The notes: generated by a model from the letters alone, not told the origin. A stretch of 64,000 nucleotides of DNA from Hedera helix (GCA_947179155.2 OX359266.1:42185039-42249038), one strand, 5' to 3'; shown: positions 23,600-36,466, numbered from the stretch's first letter. Program-made: numbers and translations.

Positions 23600-26348
23600 T
23601 TTTTAGCTACATTGTAATTAATAATAATAATTCTCCAAAATTAGTTATTAATTACTAGAATATTAGTAATTATTATGCGAAATTTGTAAGGTCGAAATCG
23701 TAGGATGCATGCATGCTTATGCTCAACGATTGATAAAATATGTCGCTAATAAAATTTTAAAAGTAGTTTGCGTTTTGAACTTTGTCAGTGCAACTAGTTA
23801 TGCTATGATGATACCCACTTATTTATGAACCCGTTAGGAGTAGTGTTGCTTTGAGTAATGTGCGACGATTAGCTACCTCACAAGTCACTCGTGATCAGAT
23901 ATTGATACAAATACATTACTCCTATAGTATAGTATATAATAATAATAAGACTATTATTATATTATTGATTTAATCATTTAACTGCATGCTAGATGGCTTC
24001 ACGTCCTTCCAACTAACAGAACAATCGAAGAAGACAGAGAAGACATACGTGTAGACGAAGGCTTTGGTTTGGGGGAAGTTGGTACTAACTTTATCTTGGT
24101 AAATTTTTAATGTTTTTTATTATATTGAATCGGTAAGTTGTCACATTTTTTTAATAACATATTTTCTTATACTCAATGTAATGAAAAACATTAGAAATTT
24201 ATTTGAGTGAAAATTAGTGCTAATTTTATCCTAACCGGATCCGTAGATGCGATTAATATAAAATAAACCATTAAAGTTATTGACCTTCAAATAAAATAAA
24301 AGAAAATGAACTTGTTTTTTAACAAATATTTAGTTCAAATTACAATTTATAGAAAAATACTTAAATTTTCATGTAAATAGAGTTTTGTAAAAATATTATC
24401 ATAGTATTCTTGATTCAATCGAAATTAAATATATTTCTCCGGATGATCTTTGGACTGCAATCCTCTCATCTGCAACTACTAGCGAAACAAAATATTGAAA
24501 ACTAACGTTGAAGAATGATTACTGTATTTTAAGTAAAATTGATCTTCTAATGGACTGTAGATAGTGCATTAATTATAAAAATTTCCTTTCAACGACAAAT
24601 TGATTGACGAACTGATGGCTCATGATTTATTCATCAATTTCACTTTCACATTCGTGAGCAATGTAAATTAGGTGGATTTTTCAAATAGTAATTATTTATG
24701 TCATTCCACTTCCAAAAGCAACACAACAGTCAACATTACTCCTAACGGGTTGACTTTTGGCCAACTGGTCTTGGTTTTCAATAATAATAATAATAATACT
24801 TCCTTTAACCTCCGCATAAAATTACTCCTAATGGAAGAAGTAATTAATGGGTTTCTGGGTCGGGGGTCACACGTACAAATCATCTGAGGGAGGGAGGGAG
24901 GAGCTTTTGAATTCTGCTCTCATTGCACCTAATTTCATGACATTGGAACCTTGATTTACAAGTCACGAGACACCATTGCGGTTGAAATTGGCATTGAATG
25001 GTTTGAAACTTGTCATTTGTTAATTATCATAATTCGTTACAAGTGCATGAAAAAGTGAAGTGATGACGTTGTTCTAGAAGGTGAAATAATAAATTAATCC
25101 ATTATAATTCATCTTTAGTTTCTTGGGATAGGGTAAAAAAGAAGAGAATTGACATTTTTACAAGTAAATTTGATATTTTTATAAGATTGAATGGAATTTA
25201 CTTGTAAAAATATCAATTTTCATATGAAATTGATATTTCTAGAAGTTAATTTGATATTTTTATAAGATTAAATGAGATTTATTTATAAAAATATTAAATT
25301 AATTTATAAAAACATTAATTCTCAAAAAGAAAAGAAAAGAAAAGCCTTTCTTTGACCGTGCATTCTTTTCTAGCTGCTGCCGACACTTCATATTGAACGA
25401 ATTCCTCCCTTTAGTTTGAAAATTAACCTTTTTAGAAGAAACTCAATATCCTAACTTAGGACATGCAACATCATTGATTTAATAAATCATTTTGGGCTAA
25501 CTTAATTAGTTTGCTTGCCAATGTACTCTTGAGCTATGTTTCTTTGAAATAATGATGCATGGCATAAAATTATTTTTATTAATTTAATGTTATTTGAAAA
25601 TATTATCCCTTTATTAGTTATTAATTTATTTAATTTCATAGATGGACAATGTTTTTTTCTAAGTGTAGCCGAATTAGAAAATAAACTTGTACTTATCTAA
25701 TCTGCAGTGTAGACTTTATATATTTCCAAGTTTAAGACTTCAATTTTGGTGCTTGTATTACATTCACACTCTATATAAAGTAAATTGCTAAATATCTACC
25801 AAAAAGAAGAATATTTTTCTCAAAAGAAAAGAAGAGGAATATTCAAAATCAACCAATAAAGTGGTTGAACTCACCCCACTCCTACCATAAAAAGTCTTAA
25901 TCCCCTAATTTAATTTTCAAAGTCCCTACTTATATTATTATAACACTACCAAACAAAACTAAAAATCCAAGTACAAGATTTTCGGTATATCCATCCGAAC
26001 CAATCTAATCTACCACAACCACACCTCCTTACACCAAACCAAATCTTGTAATAGTCGCTATGTTTCAAATTATAAAATTAACATTAACAATAATATTTTA
26101 GTTTTTTTTACTACATTAATAATATATATCATAAATAATTAAATTTTATTTTATCTTACTTTTTTTTCTTGTGTTGTGTTTCCTTAGTTTATAGAATTGA
26201 CAATTTGATATTTTATTCATAAATTTGATATTATAAAAGATAATGATAGTATATCAATATAATATAGTAATATATTTGTTAGATTTCTTCTTGTGTTATT
26301 TAGGAAGAAATAAACTACTGTTAATACACACTTAACATTTTAATACTG

Positions 26349-26393
<45 letters not shown>

Positions 26394-26860
26394 AATTAAT
26401 GTATAATATTTAAACAATACAATGCATTAATTAGTATACATGTAAAAGAATATTTCAAAAGTTACAAGTTTAAAAAATTAAAGGTAGTTCAAATTAAAGA
26501 TAGAAATTAGAAAACTTAGCATTTTTTTTACTAATTGTTATATATATATATATAATATCAAATGTATTTTATTTTTTTGATTTTTTAATTTTTATCGATT
26601 CATAAAAAATATATATTAATACCGAAAAATTTTAAAATACTGAAATATCGATACCAAAAAGAACCGACAGCTCGGTTCGAGAAAAAACAGGAAAAAATGA
26701 ATTTTGAGCACGCCTATCTTTTGCCCACCAAAGTCTCTTACTCGCCAACCATATTTTGACACGTTGTCAAATTTCCGTTAAAGGAATCGATAGCTGTAGA
26801 GAGAGATAAAGCAAAGAGGCCACCGATAGACTTCCTAACCAACCAAGAAAATTTTACCTT
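23600..26860. other. Intergenic, AT-rich, with short inverted and direct repeats
   Basis: No gene is supported. 25141-25320 repeats the motif TTTGATATTTTTATAAGATT and its inverse several times. A (TA)n tract lies at about 26350-26387. 26800-26940 is promoter-like for the downstream kinase. Confidence 0.6.
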
Positions 26861-26873
26861 TCAAAAACGCCAC

Positions 26874-26885
26874 CTTATATATAAA
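26874..26885 (+). promoter_or_regulatory. Candidate TATA box of the MAPKKK gene
   Basis: TTATATATAAAC ends about 68 bp upstream of the ATG at 26953 and is followed by an A/C-rich leader. A good positional match to a plant TATA element. Confidence 0.6.
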
Positions 26886-26952
26886 CCCACAAACCAACTA
26901 AAACATATCATAATCAAACTTTCTTCTTCATTTCACATACCAACAAAAAAAA

Positions 26953-28227
26953 ATGGACTGGAGCAGAGGCACTACAATTGGTCAAGGATCCTCTGCCACA
27001 GTCTCTATTGCCACTTGTCACCGGTCCGGCCACATATTTGCCGTGAAATCTGCCAAGTTATCTCAATCCGAGTTGTTGCAAAGGGAGCAAAAGTTTTTAG
27101 CCAATTTAAGCAATCCTCGTATTGTTAGTTACATGGGGTATGACATTACTAGAGAGCACAGTAAGTTCATGTACAATCTAATGATGGAGTATGCCCCGGA
27201 TGGCACGCTAACCGATGCAATTCGCAAGCGAGGCAGCCAGCTCGACGAATCCATGATCGGATATTACACGCATCAAATTGTGGAAGGGCTGGAGTATCTT
27301 CATTCAAGTGGCGTAGTGCATTGTGACATCAAGGGTCGGAATATTTTATTAGGCGAAAATGGTGCCAAAATTGCTGACTTGGGTTGTGCCAAGTTGATTA
27401 ATCCGGAGGGTTCTGCCACCGTACCAATTGGTGGCACGCCGATGTTCATGGCGCCAGAGGTGGCGCGTGGGGAAGAGCAGGGGTTTGCAGCTGATATTTG
27501 GGCACTTGGGTGTACAATTATTGAAATGGCTACTGGGGGGTCAGCATGGCCTAACGTCAATGACCCGTTGTCAATTCTTTACAAAATTGCAAATTCCGGG
27601 GAATTGCCAGATTTCCCAAGTAATTTTTCCCCCGAAGCAAAGGATTTCCTTAGCAAGTGTTTACGGATTGATCCGAAAGAGCGATGGACGGCTAAACAAC
27701 TTGCCAAGCACCCATTTCTTGAAGAATTCAATTCCGGTACAAAGCAAAATCAAGAATTCAACGCAAGTTCCCCTACAAGTATTCTTGATCAAGGGGTTTG
27801 GAGCTCAATTGAAGAAACAGAAAATGTGGGTGACGACGTCCAAACAAGAAGTCTGAATTCACTGTCGCTGAGAATCGGACGGTTGTCATTGAATTCAAGA
27901 TTGCCAAATTGGACATGGGAAGAAAGTTGGATCACAATTAGACGAAATACAGATGAGAAAAAAGGTAAAGAAATTTGTGGGTCAGTGACAGTTGGTGGTG
28001 ATAATATGGAGGAGCTGGAAAGTAGTTGCAGTACTGTTAGTTGTGAGGAAGAGGAGTTAATATTAAATTTCTTCGGTAACAATGTTTGTTGCAGAAATAG
28101 GTCTAGTAAAATCTTGATGGGGTGCACATGTCCACAATATAATAGTTATAATATTAGGGTTGGAATGAGTAGTTCTAGTTCTAGACACAAAGAGATATTG
28201 TTATTTAATCAAACTCAATTATTTTAA
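26953..28227 (+). CDS. MAP kinase kinase kinase, MAPKKK17/18-like (MEKK subfamily)
   Basis: A single-exon ORF of 424 residues. The Ser/Thr kinase domain spans about residues 4-262: glycine loop GQGSSATV at 10-17, ATP-anchoring K32, helix C E45, catalytic loop HCDIKGRN (D125, K127, N130), metal-binding D142 in DLG, activation segment GGTPMFMAPE ending at E169, and DIWALGCTIIEM. A variable tail of about 160 residues follows. Lack of introns, HCD instead of HRD, and a start directly at the kinase domain fit the plant MAPKKK15-21 group, whose MAPKKK17/18 members act in the ABA-induced MKK3 cascade. The substrate (a MAPKK) and stress role are family inference. All key residues are present, so it should be active. 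The leader has a likely TATA at 26874. The first ATG matches the family N-terminus (MDWSRG). Confidence 0.93.
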   Translation: MDWSRGTTIGQGSSATVSIATCHRSGHIFAVKSAKLSQSELLQREQKFLANLSNPRIVSYMGYDITREHSKFMYNLMMEYAPDGTLTDAIRKRGSQLDESMIGYYTHQIVEGLEYLHSSGVVHCDIKGRNILLGENGAKIADLGCAKLINPEGSATVPIGGTPMFMAPEVARGEEQGFAADIWALGCTIIEMATGGSAWPNVNDPLSILYKIANSGELPDFPSNFSPEAKDFLSKCLRIDPKERWTAKQLAKHPFLEEFNSGTKQNQEFNASSPTSILDQGVWSSIEETENVGDDVQTRSLNSLSLRIGRLSLNSRLPNWTWEESWITIRRNTDEKKGKEICGSVTVGGDNMEELESSCSTVSCEEEELILNFFGNNVCCRNRSSKILMGCTCPQYNSYNIRVGMSSSSSRHKEILLFNQTQLF

Positions 28228-28947
28228 TTTCTGGTCCTTTGCAGTAAACTAACAAGTGTTTTTCCATTACTAGCTAGTTGGGGATTCTTAATGCACAAAT
28301 AATGTAACAGGAAAATGGTTACCGCAGGTTGAATTAATCAAACCGTTGATAAAAAGAATACACCTAAAGGAAAGGATATTATTCTCTGTTGTGTTTCCTT
28401 TAAAAAACACAGGAAGGCGTTTCACGAGTACTCTAATGAATCAATGGCTGGTCTACTAAAATATAATTAAGCTAAAAAATAATGTTTGCAAAAATGAAAT
28501 CTACTCAAGACAACGAAAGGATAGAGTATTTTCTGCTCCTGGAGTATGGAGAATAGTATACTTCCCTTCTTATATGCATGTGGGGCCCTTTGTGATAGAC
28601 ATGCATGTGAAAGAGAGAGCATATTATTCCTTATATTCCACGAGCAAGCAATAATTTTTCCAACGAAAGGGGCAAACAATTAAAAATGGTGCTATATTTT
28701 GTATGTTCTCTTCTTATATTTTCTAGGTGGTCCTGGCCTAATTAATTGCACTCCTTTTGGGCCTATATATAGAGCAGTTGGGCAGATAATGGACAAGCAA
28801 GAAGCCCAAAGTTGATTATGTTTTTGGAAGATAAAATGATTGTTATTTTTTTCCAAAAAAAAGAATCGTATAGACTTTAAAAAATCCAGAGAATTTTTGT
28901 GTTTTTAATAATAATAAAAAGTAATATATATATATTATTGTACTAAG
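28228..28947. other. MAPKKK 3' flank and intergenic DNA
   Basis: No coding or RNA gene is visible. AT-rich with short simple repeats. Confidence 0.55.
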
Positions 28948-30175
28948 TAGTGACATTTATTGGGCTCAACTGCTTAAGCTAAATTCAACCACTTGTCACC
29001 TATGAACAAAATACTCGCATCCTATTATGTTTAGAAAACGATAAGATTGGAGTAATCTAGACTACTCAAAGATCGCTTCTTGTTTAATCTTTTTCGATCT
29101 TATTCTTATTTGGTCTGATGAATTAATCTGGTTTTAATTAATGTACCAGACTTGAGAAGTTAAATTTAAATTGCCTACTTTTATTTTATTTTGTTTCTCT
29201 ATGATCATCAATCATGCATCGTGCATGTTAATGGCGAAATATATAGATAGGCATCATGTACCACCAAAAAAGTATAATAATGAAAAGTCTTCATCATGGA
29301 GGAGATCAAAATTGCAAAAAAGGAATGTCAAAGATTCTCAAAAAGGTAGGAGCTCGATCGTTTAGAATATACATCTTGCAAGAGGCAGGCATATACGTCC
29401 ACGAATCTCCAAGGACAGACCCCTCGGAGAAAATAAATAAAAATTTATCACCAATATTATTTCCACAAATAAAAAGTAGAAAATTTCCATTGCTCCCCTT
29501 GCATTAGTGTGAATTCATTTACTATTTCTAATCGCGGAAGTAATAGTTTTCAATAATACCGTATTATATAATTGCAGACTTAATTAGAGAACATCCTTGA
29601 ATCTACAAGGTAATCATTTTCAATAGACAATTAAGGGTGATAATTAGAATTATAATATTATTCCAGCCAGCTAATCTTGACTGGGAACACATGATATAGT
29701 GAAATATTCTAATCATTTTGTTGAGGTATTAGAACTTGAAGTTGGAATATTCAGTTCATCGGAAGGGGAGGACAGATCAGTATTGAGTGCGGTGAACACC
29801 ATTAAAACAAGGGTAACAAGAACTGAAAGTGCAGATAGGATCATCATTAGCAAGTAAGCTATGCTGCTCTTCATCTTGCGTGTACTCCGTCGAAGATAAT
29901 GCCAAGACGGTTAATAGGTAGGAGTAAACCCACCATGCAACATTGAACTTCCTCATTGCTTGCTTGAATATAATTAACAAACTGACAAATACCTACTAAT
30001 CAGTAATTTATAATTAATACTTGTTGCATGTACGTAAGAAAGTGCAACAAGTATACTGAGGGATTTTTTGTCATCCATTTTGATGTGATATTTTTGCTTC
30101 ATCTAGCGTTTATTGAGGGATATAGGTGGAGTGTTAAAAGTGTTTATATACACATAGTGATCGAGTCGAGTGGAT
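28948..30175 (-). pseudogene. SLAH anion channel, deleted duplicate copy
   Basis: This block is collinear with 31187-34110, which holds the more complete SLAH copy. At 29760-29965 (minus) it retains the last exon, reading AMRKFNVAWWVYSY and VLALSSTEYTQ. A two-base loss near 29878 (GAGGTG to GATG) shifts the frame before the final membrane segment. The C-terminal end TALNTDLSSPSDELNIPT is still readable in the correct frame. Near 30060 the sequence jumps from intron-like DNA straight to the first few codons (MDDKK) and leader, with TATATAAAC near 30150. Almost all of exon 1 and part of the intron, about 1.6 kb relative to the sister copy, have been deleted. It cannot make a channel. Confidence 0.88.
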
Positions 30176-30466
30176 ATATAGTGTACAACGATGCTTTGTA
30201 GGTTTCTTTTTTTGTTGAATAGTAAGATATTTTTAGGTCCGTTTTTGCATTAATTGAGTCTAAACTTTTTCTTGAGCGATTTTTAAAACACACCTCCCAA
30301 TCAATTTGGTACATTCAAAAAAATTACTCCATAATGTTGATCTCAAAATTTATACACAAAAATCGAGAAAATAAATAAATTTCCTTAATTACAAGGTCAA
30401 CCCCTTGAGGTTAGGTCTGCTGTAGGTTCTTTGAAGTTTCTCAACATTAATTAAGATAAGGTAAGA
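30176..30466. other. Spacer between SLAH duplicates, no gene seen
   Basis: AT-rich sequence with no recognisable feature. Confidence 0.5.
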
Positions 30467-30725
30467 CTGTGTTTATTTGGAACTGAATGAAGTTAAATGG
30501 TTAAATCGATCAGTTATTCAGTGCGTTTGTTTTAAATAAAAATGATCTGAATGGCTGAATCGGTCAGTACTTTGAGCTGAATGATTAAGTCTAATTTTTT
30601 TTTTTGCTAAATAAATAAGTCCCAGCTAAATGAAGTAAAAATAAAAAATAAATATCAACGATTATATTAAATAATATTAAATAAATTTACAATAACTTTA
30701 ATTTTTTTTAAAAGGGTAAAATAAC
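30467..30725 (+). repeat. Dispersed MITE-like repeat family 1, copy 2
   Basis: Inverted partner of 10398-10800. It begins GACTGTGTTTATTTGGAACT. Only part of the family length is recognisable here. Confidence 0.6.
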
Positions 30726-30871
30726 AAAAATTGTTATTTAAAAGGGTAAGACTGAGTTTAGTTTTCAGAATTAAGAAATTTAAGCGTGTGTATAGACTCG
30801 TAAAATGAGCTTAAAAAATTCAGACAGTTTTTTTTTCAACTTAAAAGTAATATAAAATTGGTTGAATTGTA

Positions 30872-31185
30872 CATAAGGGTATAAATGAATCGAGTCGAGT
30901 TGAATATTAAATTTCTCAAATTTAATTTATAAAATTTATCGAGAATGAAATAAGATTTGATTAAAGTTTATTTAGTTATCGAGTCTAAACAGTTTGAATT
31001 TTTTGAGTTAATGTGATTCAAGTATCAATAGAAAATTATAATTTAAAGAGATTTTAGTAATTCATTGAATTTTAAACTTTATTCATATTTAAATCGTTTA
31101 TATTTCAAGTTTAAGTTCAAATTAAATTTTTAATAGAATGGGTACGAATCAAATTCAAAGCGTTTAGTTAATTTTATAGTTTTAA
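30872..31185 (+). repeat. Dispersed repeat family 2, copy 2
   Basis: Direct-orientation relative of 15727-16065, sharing CATAAGGGTATAAA(C/T)GAAT and the following 300 bp with substitutions. It abuts the left edge of the intact SLAH duplicate. Confidence 0.7.
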
Positions 31186-31386
31186 TTGTACTTAGTAGTG
31201 ACATTCATTGCGTTTAAGCTTAATTCAACCGCATCGTCTATGGACAAAATAATGGCATCACATACTTCACAAAGATGACCCACTTTTGAATATTGTTTAT
31301 TTTTTTTTAATATTGTTTCTTCCTATGATCATCATCAATCATCATGCATGTACGCGTTAATTGTGAAATCGGCTAAATAAACTGTA

Positions 31387-31603
31387 AGATCACTATTAAT
31401 TTTTAGAAAATTAATTTAAAATATTTTTAAATTTAAAATTGATATAATTGAATTAATTTTTAAAAATAATAATTTTTATAATTAATAATATATTTTAGAT
31501 AGTTTATGATATTTATAATTGAATTAGTATAAACAAATAAATTCATGTCAATTTTAAACTTAAAAATATTTAAAATTAATTTTTTAAAAACTAACAGTGA
31601 TGT
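31387..31603. mobile_element. MITE with long (about 55 bp) terminal inverted repeats
   Basis: The left end ATCACTATTAATTTTTAGAA is matched by the reverse complement of the right end, ATCACTGTTAGTTTTTAAAA, and the similarity continues through AATTAATTT and TTTAAAATTGA. It lies inside the complete SLAH duplicate and is absent at the equivalent point of the other copy (near 29250), so it inserted after the duplication. Confidence 0.75.
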
Positions 31604-32082
31604 TATAATTTAAAACTGAGTTAGTAATAAAAAAATCATCATCATAGAGGAGATCAAAATTGCAAAAGGGAAGCTAAAGGAATGTCAAAGATTCTCAAAA
31701 GGACAGACCCTTGGAGAAAATAAAAAAAATTATCACCTATAATATAATTTGTATTTTCCAGGAGTAAAAAAAAAACGTTAGTTTTATAAACTCTCCCCTT
31801 ACGTGAATGTGGACTTGGTACTATTCATGTAAGAGTTTTTTTTTAAAAATAAAATTTATAATTGTGAAATTATTAATTAGTTTCCAATAATCTAAATTAC
31901 AGACTTAGAGAACTTCCTATTTTTTCCTATCGACATTAATTGGGTGATATTAGTAATTTGATTAATATTATTCCAGATACTCCTGGCTAGGAACAGGTGA
32001 ATTATGAATTCCAATCAATCATTTTGTCGAGGAATTAGAAGTAGGAGTTGGAATATTTAGATCATCAGAGGGTGAGAACAGG

Positions 32083-34064
32083 TCAGTACGTATCGAGTGC
32101 GGTGACAACCATTAAAACAAGGGTAACAAGAACTGAAAGTGCCGACAGGATCATCATTAGCAAGTGAGCTATGCTGCTCTTCACCTCCTGCGCGTACTCC
32201 GTCGAAGATAGCGCCAACACGCTTAATGGGAAGGAGTAAGCCCACCACGCAACATTGAACTTCCTCATTGCCTTCTTGAATAGGTTTGGCCATACCCATT
32301 TTCATTTACGTAAAAAATATAATTAACAAACTGATTAATACCTACTAATTACTAATGGATTTATAATTAATACTTGTTGCATGTACATAAGAAAATGCGT
32401 CAGCCAAATGACCATGTAGTCCTTGCAATCAGATCAGTACGTCAAACACATCAAAGAGATATATCTCTAGGGTTAATGCAAGTTGTTTTGATAATTTTTC
32501 AAACTGGAAAACGAAAGTCTACCTAGTTGCACATGAAATTTAGAGTTCACTAATTGCATGTCAAGACTTTATGGTAATGCAAACGTGATTGACACGGCTT
32601 AAGCTTTGAAAACAAGTTGGCAAGTGTGGCTCAGTACGTACACATCTACCTCAAAGTTGTCTTTTTATTCCATGATAATGATATGCACAGTGGCAAAAGA
32701 TTTTACCTAGGGCCAACTTGAATACTGAAGTATCGTGCATTTTCTTTCTCTGTAATCTTAATATAATATCTGAATTTCACATCGAAACATGTATGAAATT
32801 TGTCTATATATGCATGTATGACTTTTACTCATACCAAAAATACTAATATACATAATTTTTAGATAAGTTTGTAGTGGTATAAGACAACTCAACTGTTATT
32901 TTTAGTTGTGAATTGAATCTATTGTGGGCTACGTTTAGGCCGGTCATTATGGCCAACATCAAGGTTTTGTTATGTTTCCCTACGAAGATATTGGAATGGT
33001 CGGGTTGCATAAGCACACTTGAATACTTCTACTAAAATTTGTCACATTATCCCTCTCAGTTTCTTTTGATTCTCATACTGAAATTAATATTCCAACAAGG
33101 TACTATAATTAATCCTTTGAAAAAAACAAGAAGGAATTAAACAAATTGGTACTTCATGTTGGAGTTGAGTTCTCACCAGGGACATGAAGAGAAACAGTGA
33201 AAGAAAGTAGAGCATCTTTGAAGAAATATCAAATTTCCCAGAGATGGAATTCCAAGCTAAGCTTGCCATACTCGGAGCTGCAAAGAATAAAAAGAAAACC
33301 GGTCGTAGCATCGTTGGAAGCCGGTCACTCCCCGATAATCTTTGATAAAGAGTAACAAATAGGACTAAATAATGCACCATCCCAAAAGAGAACATACAGA
33401 TTGCACTCTCTTTCCATCCCATTTGTGCTGCTGCCCTTGCCCCAACTAAGTTAACAATAACCGATAATTGGTTAGCTGGATTCGCCATCCTCGATAAAAA
33501 TTTCTTCCCTTTTGTAAACCATTGGCCATAGATCTTAATATCAAGCACGACTATCGGTATGATAAATATCCACCAAAGGAGTAGATAATAAATATTATTT
33601 GGAGCAAAAAATGGGACTGATTGGAGTAATAGAAGCCAAGATATCCATGGTGCAAACAAGTAGTTGACTCCTATATGGTTCAAGAACTCATTTTTCACAG
33701 TATCAAAGAGAAATAAACATTTTAGGTTATAAAGGAAAGAGAGTGAGATTAATGTGAATAAAGCTAGTGACCAAAGAAGGATGATGGCCGTGGATGGTAA
33801 CATGCCGAGCATGCGCCTATAAGCGTGTGCGTCAACTGGAGGTTCGCCTAGGGTTTTCCATAGTAAGGCCTGGCTGCAAAGAGAGAGACTTATTCTGAAG
33901 TACCCAGCATGAAATTTAGTTAAGATTGGCAAAACTAAATTCTTCATTGTTATGGCAATGCCTTGTTGGGTTTGGGCCTGGTCGATAAGTGAATCTTGGA
34001 TCACTAGCTGGATATGGGGTTGGGATTTTTTGTCATCCATTTTGGGGTGATGTTCTTGCTTCAT
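32083..34064 (-). CDS. S-type anion channel, SLAH1/SLAH4-like (possibly impaired)
   Basis: Exon 1 is 34064-33177 (296 residues) and ends at a good donor (CTG|GTGAGA). It carries a hydrophilic N-terminus, then the SLAC1/TehA-type membrane fold: ILTKFHAGYFRISLSLCSQA, hydrophobic segments, NPANQLSVIVNLVGARAAA, and FGMVHYLVLF. Exon 2 (about 32298-32083) continues with MRKFNVAWWAYSF and the last membrane helix, ending TALDTY. Family role: plasma-membrane anion release from roots or guard cells. Oddities: no AG directly precedes the expected exon 2 start (VWPNLFKK frame); the nearest in-frame AG is inside TTCAAG and would drop seven residues. Compared with the sister copy, a 4-bp insertion near 32088 gives a stop that removes about 20 C-terminal residues. 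A TATATAAAC lies about 40 bp upstream of the ATG. It may be a weakened gene or a young pseudogene. Confidence 0.85.
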
Positions 34065-34102
34065 CTTAGTGTTTATTGAGGAATAGAGGGGGAGTGTTAA
34101 GT

Positions 34103-34113
34103 GTTTATATATA
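34103..34113 (-). promoter_or_regulatory. Candidate TATA box of the SLAH gene
   Basis: On the minus strand, GTATATATAAAC precedes the ATG at 34064 by about 40 bp. The same element is kept in the deleted duplicate near 30150. Confidence 0.5.
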
Positions 34114-36022
34114 CATATGGTGGGTGGATGTTGTAGAAGGGTTCGAAGGTTCTTTGAAGATCACAAACATTAATTAGGATAAGAATATAAGTAGCTAGAG
34201 GCGGCTGAGTTGTCTAGCCTTTTTGGACTATGTGGCATGGGATCATGAATTGTGCGCTACTCTTTACAGCTAAAGTTGATGCGCCACGGGAGCCATTTGG
34301 ATTACGCTCGAGTGTGAGACCATTATTGGACTCGGAACACCATCACCAGGATGGAGACAAAATTCTAATTTCTGTGCATGGTGTCTAATTAAATTTACTT
34401 CTATGGCTCTTAATTGTAGGGATCGAAGTCATTGGCGCGAACAATAGTTTTTGTTGAAACTTGTGGCTTATAACTGAGAAGCTTAGAAAAGGTCAATGTC
34501 GAGCAAATGCCCAAAAGGTTTTTTTTTGGGGGGGGGGGGGGGGGGGGGGGGGCGTAGCCCCCGCGTTATGGTACGATCAATTAGGGTTGAAATAGAAATA
34601 ACGCATATATATATTCTCTATTGTAAAATCCTATGTAACTTTGATCGTAAATAAAACATCTTCTCACTTCGCTCCCGTAGACGAACCTGATTTTGGGGAA
34701 CCATGTATTTTCTTGTGTCGATTCTTTACTGTTGTGTGCGTGTGTGTGATCTTATTTTAACAGTTTTTAACTAGCTAGGCTTGTGATGTGTATCACAACA
34801 ATGCTAAAAATATATAGGATTACTTTTAATTTTTTAAAGTTAGTTTAAAATATTTATGAAGTCATTTGTTGATTTTAAGAAAAAATTAATAACTTAGTTT
34901 TTTCTATTTTTTTAAATAATAAATACTAATTTATTTCTTTTTAATCTTTCTTCTAATAACTTTTAGAAGAGTAATGCATGTTGAGATTTTATTCAACTTA
35001 TTTATTAAATAAAATATATTAATTAATTATATTTTTTAATTTATATACTTTTCCTTAAAATGTCAATTAAAAATATTAAATAGAAGTGTAATGGTAATGG
35101 AAGGGAATCTTAATATAGTTTATATAAGAATTAGGGTGAAAATTATGAAAGATACATGTATGGTCATTGTGCATCTGATTTTTTAACAGGTCATACATAA
35201 TGAGGATGAGAACTTGTGCACCCCTTGAAATGGGTGATTGATTCTTCACTATGGTTATTGTCACAAGGTTTAGGTTTATTTCAAAATTTTCACCTTGTAA
35301 TGACCTGGTTTGTCTCACATAATCAGTCAGCCAACCACCCAACAATATTAGTAGCACTGTTTATGCCAAACATCAAACACATGTCATGTTTATTTATGAT
35401 CCCTACACTGTCTCTGGTGTATAATCACACCCCAACCCATATGTATGTAATATTGAATAAAAACACAATTGTAAGCAAGCAACAATGGACAACTCACATG
35501 ATTTACAGGCTAAAAACACCAACCTTTATTGAACTCGATCAATATAAGGACTCAGCCCAGAGGCTTACATACACTAGACAACCCTATGCCTAATTCGTTT
35601 ATTTTCCACAGAGTATGCACCAAGCATTCACTCTTGTTCTCACACTCTATATTTTTGTGCACCAAACACTACAAATATATAATTACATGGTCAGTTGACA
35701 CCTCCAACTGCCAAGAGATCTGCACCAATAAGGTGCAGACAATAAAGTGACAATTCCCCAACTGCCTATGACCAAGTTAACTGCCAACAAGTGCCTCCAA
35801 GTTATCAGCAATGCACATTTGATTCCAAAGACTACAAACTGTTGCCAAGCCACTTTTCCACTATTGGCAACTGCCCATAACTGCTCTGTATGCTAGCCCC
35901 CAACTGATGCCACGCACAAATGGGTCTCAGCACCATAAACTGCTATCTGACAACTTCACTACTACTGGTAACTGCCTTGCACGCTACTCTTAACCGTTGC
36001 CTCTACTACCTAACACATTGCC
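34114..36022. other. Intergenic DNA with a poly(G) run; possible old transposon debris
   Basis: 34528-34552 is an uninterrupted run of 25 G after a T-run. 35480-36010 is rich in CAACTGCC-like motifs and may be remains of an LTR or other element, but I could not pair it with another copy. Short open frames here show no homology. Confidence 0.5.
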
Positions 36023-36466
36023 TCATTGTTTTGTGCAATTTGGACACAGCTCCTCAGCCTCAACTATATGTTCCTCTTCAGCAACAGCCTCAATCTCAAG
36101 TTCATCAACAGGTGACTCAATCACTGGTCCTACTGTAGCTGACTCGATCAGGACAATATGTTTATCTACTAAAGCATCTTCCATCACTCTGCTAGGTTCG
36201 CCTATAGCCGCCATCCTACAACCATAGACAGAAAAACAACAAGACACCAGTATCACAATAAAATATATTCATTGATGAAATGAAACAGTATTTTATCTTG
36301 AATAAACTCGGCTCGATGAATTTTCAAAATCCATCTTCAAACTCAACTCGACGTAATGGATCTCCTCGACCCATCTCCTAGCGTACTCGGTTTGAGTTTA
36401 ATTCTAAAGTTATAACATAGGTTTCACAAATCTTAAAATTTATAACTTACAACTTTAATACCAACA
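36023..36466 (-). mobile_element. Older related retroelement: leader, decayed PBS and start of the extra ORF
   Basis: On the minus strand this aligns with 46050-46558 of the young element. AATAAAATATATTCATTGATGAAATGAAA is shared in substance, and CTCGGCTCGATG and GTTATAACNTAGGTTTC are also shared. A decayed primer-binding site, TTGGTATTAAAGTT, lies at about 36450-36464. The open frame CRMAAIGEPSRVMEDALV corresponds to CRMTEIGQSSTAVEEVIY of the young element. The copy is broken beyond about 36023. Confidence 0.75.
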
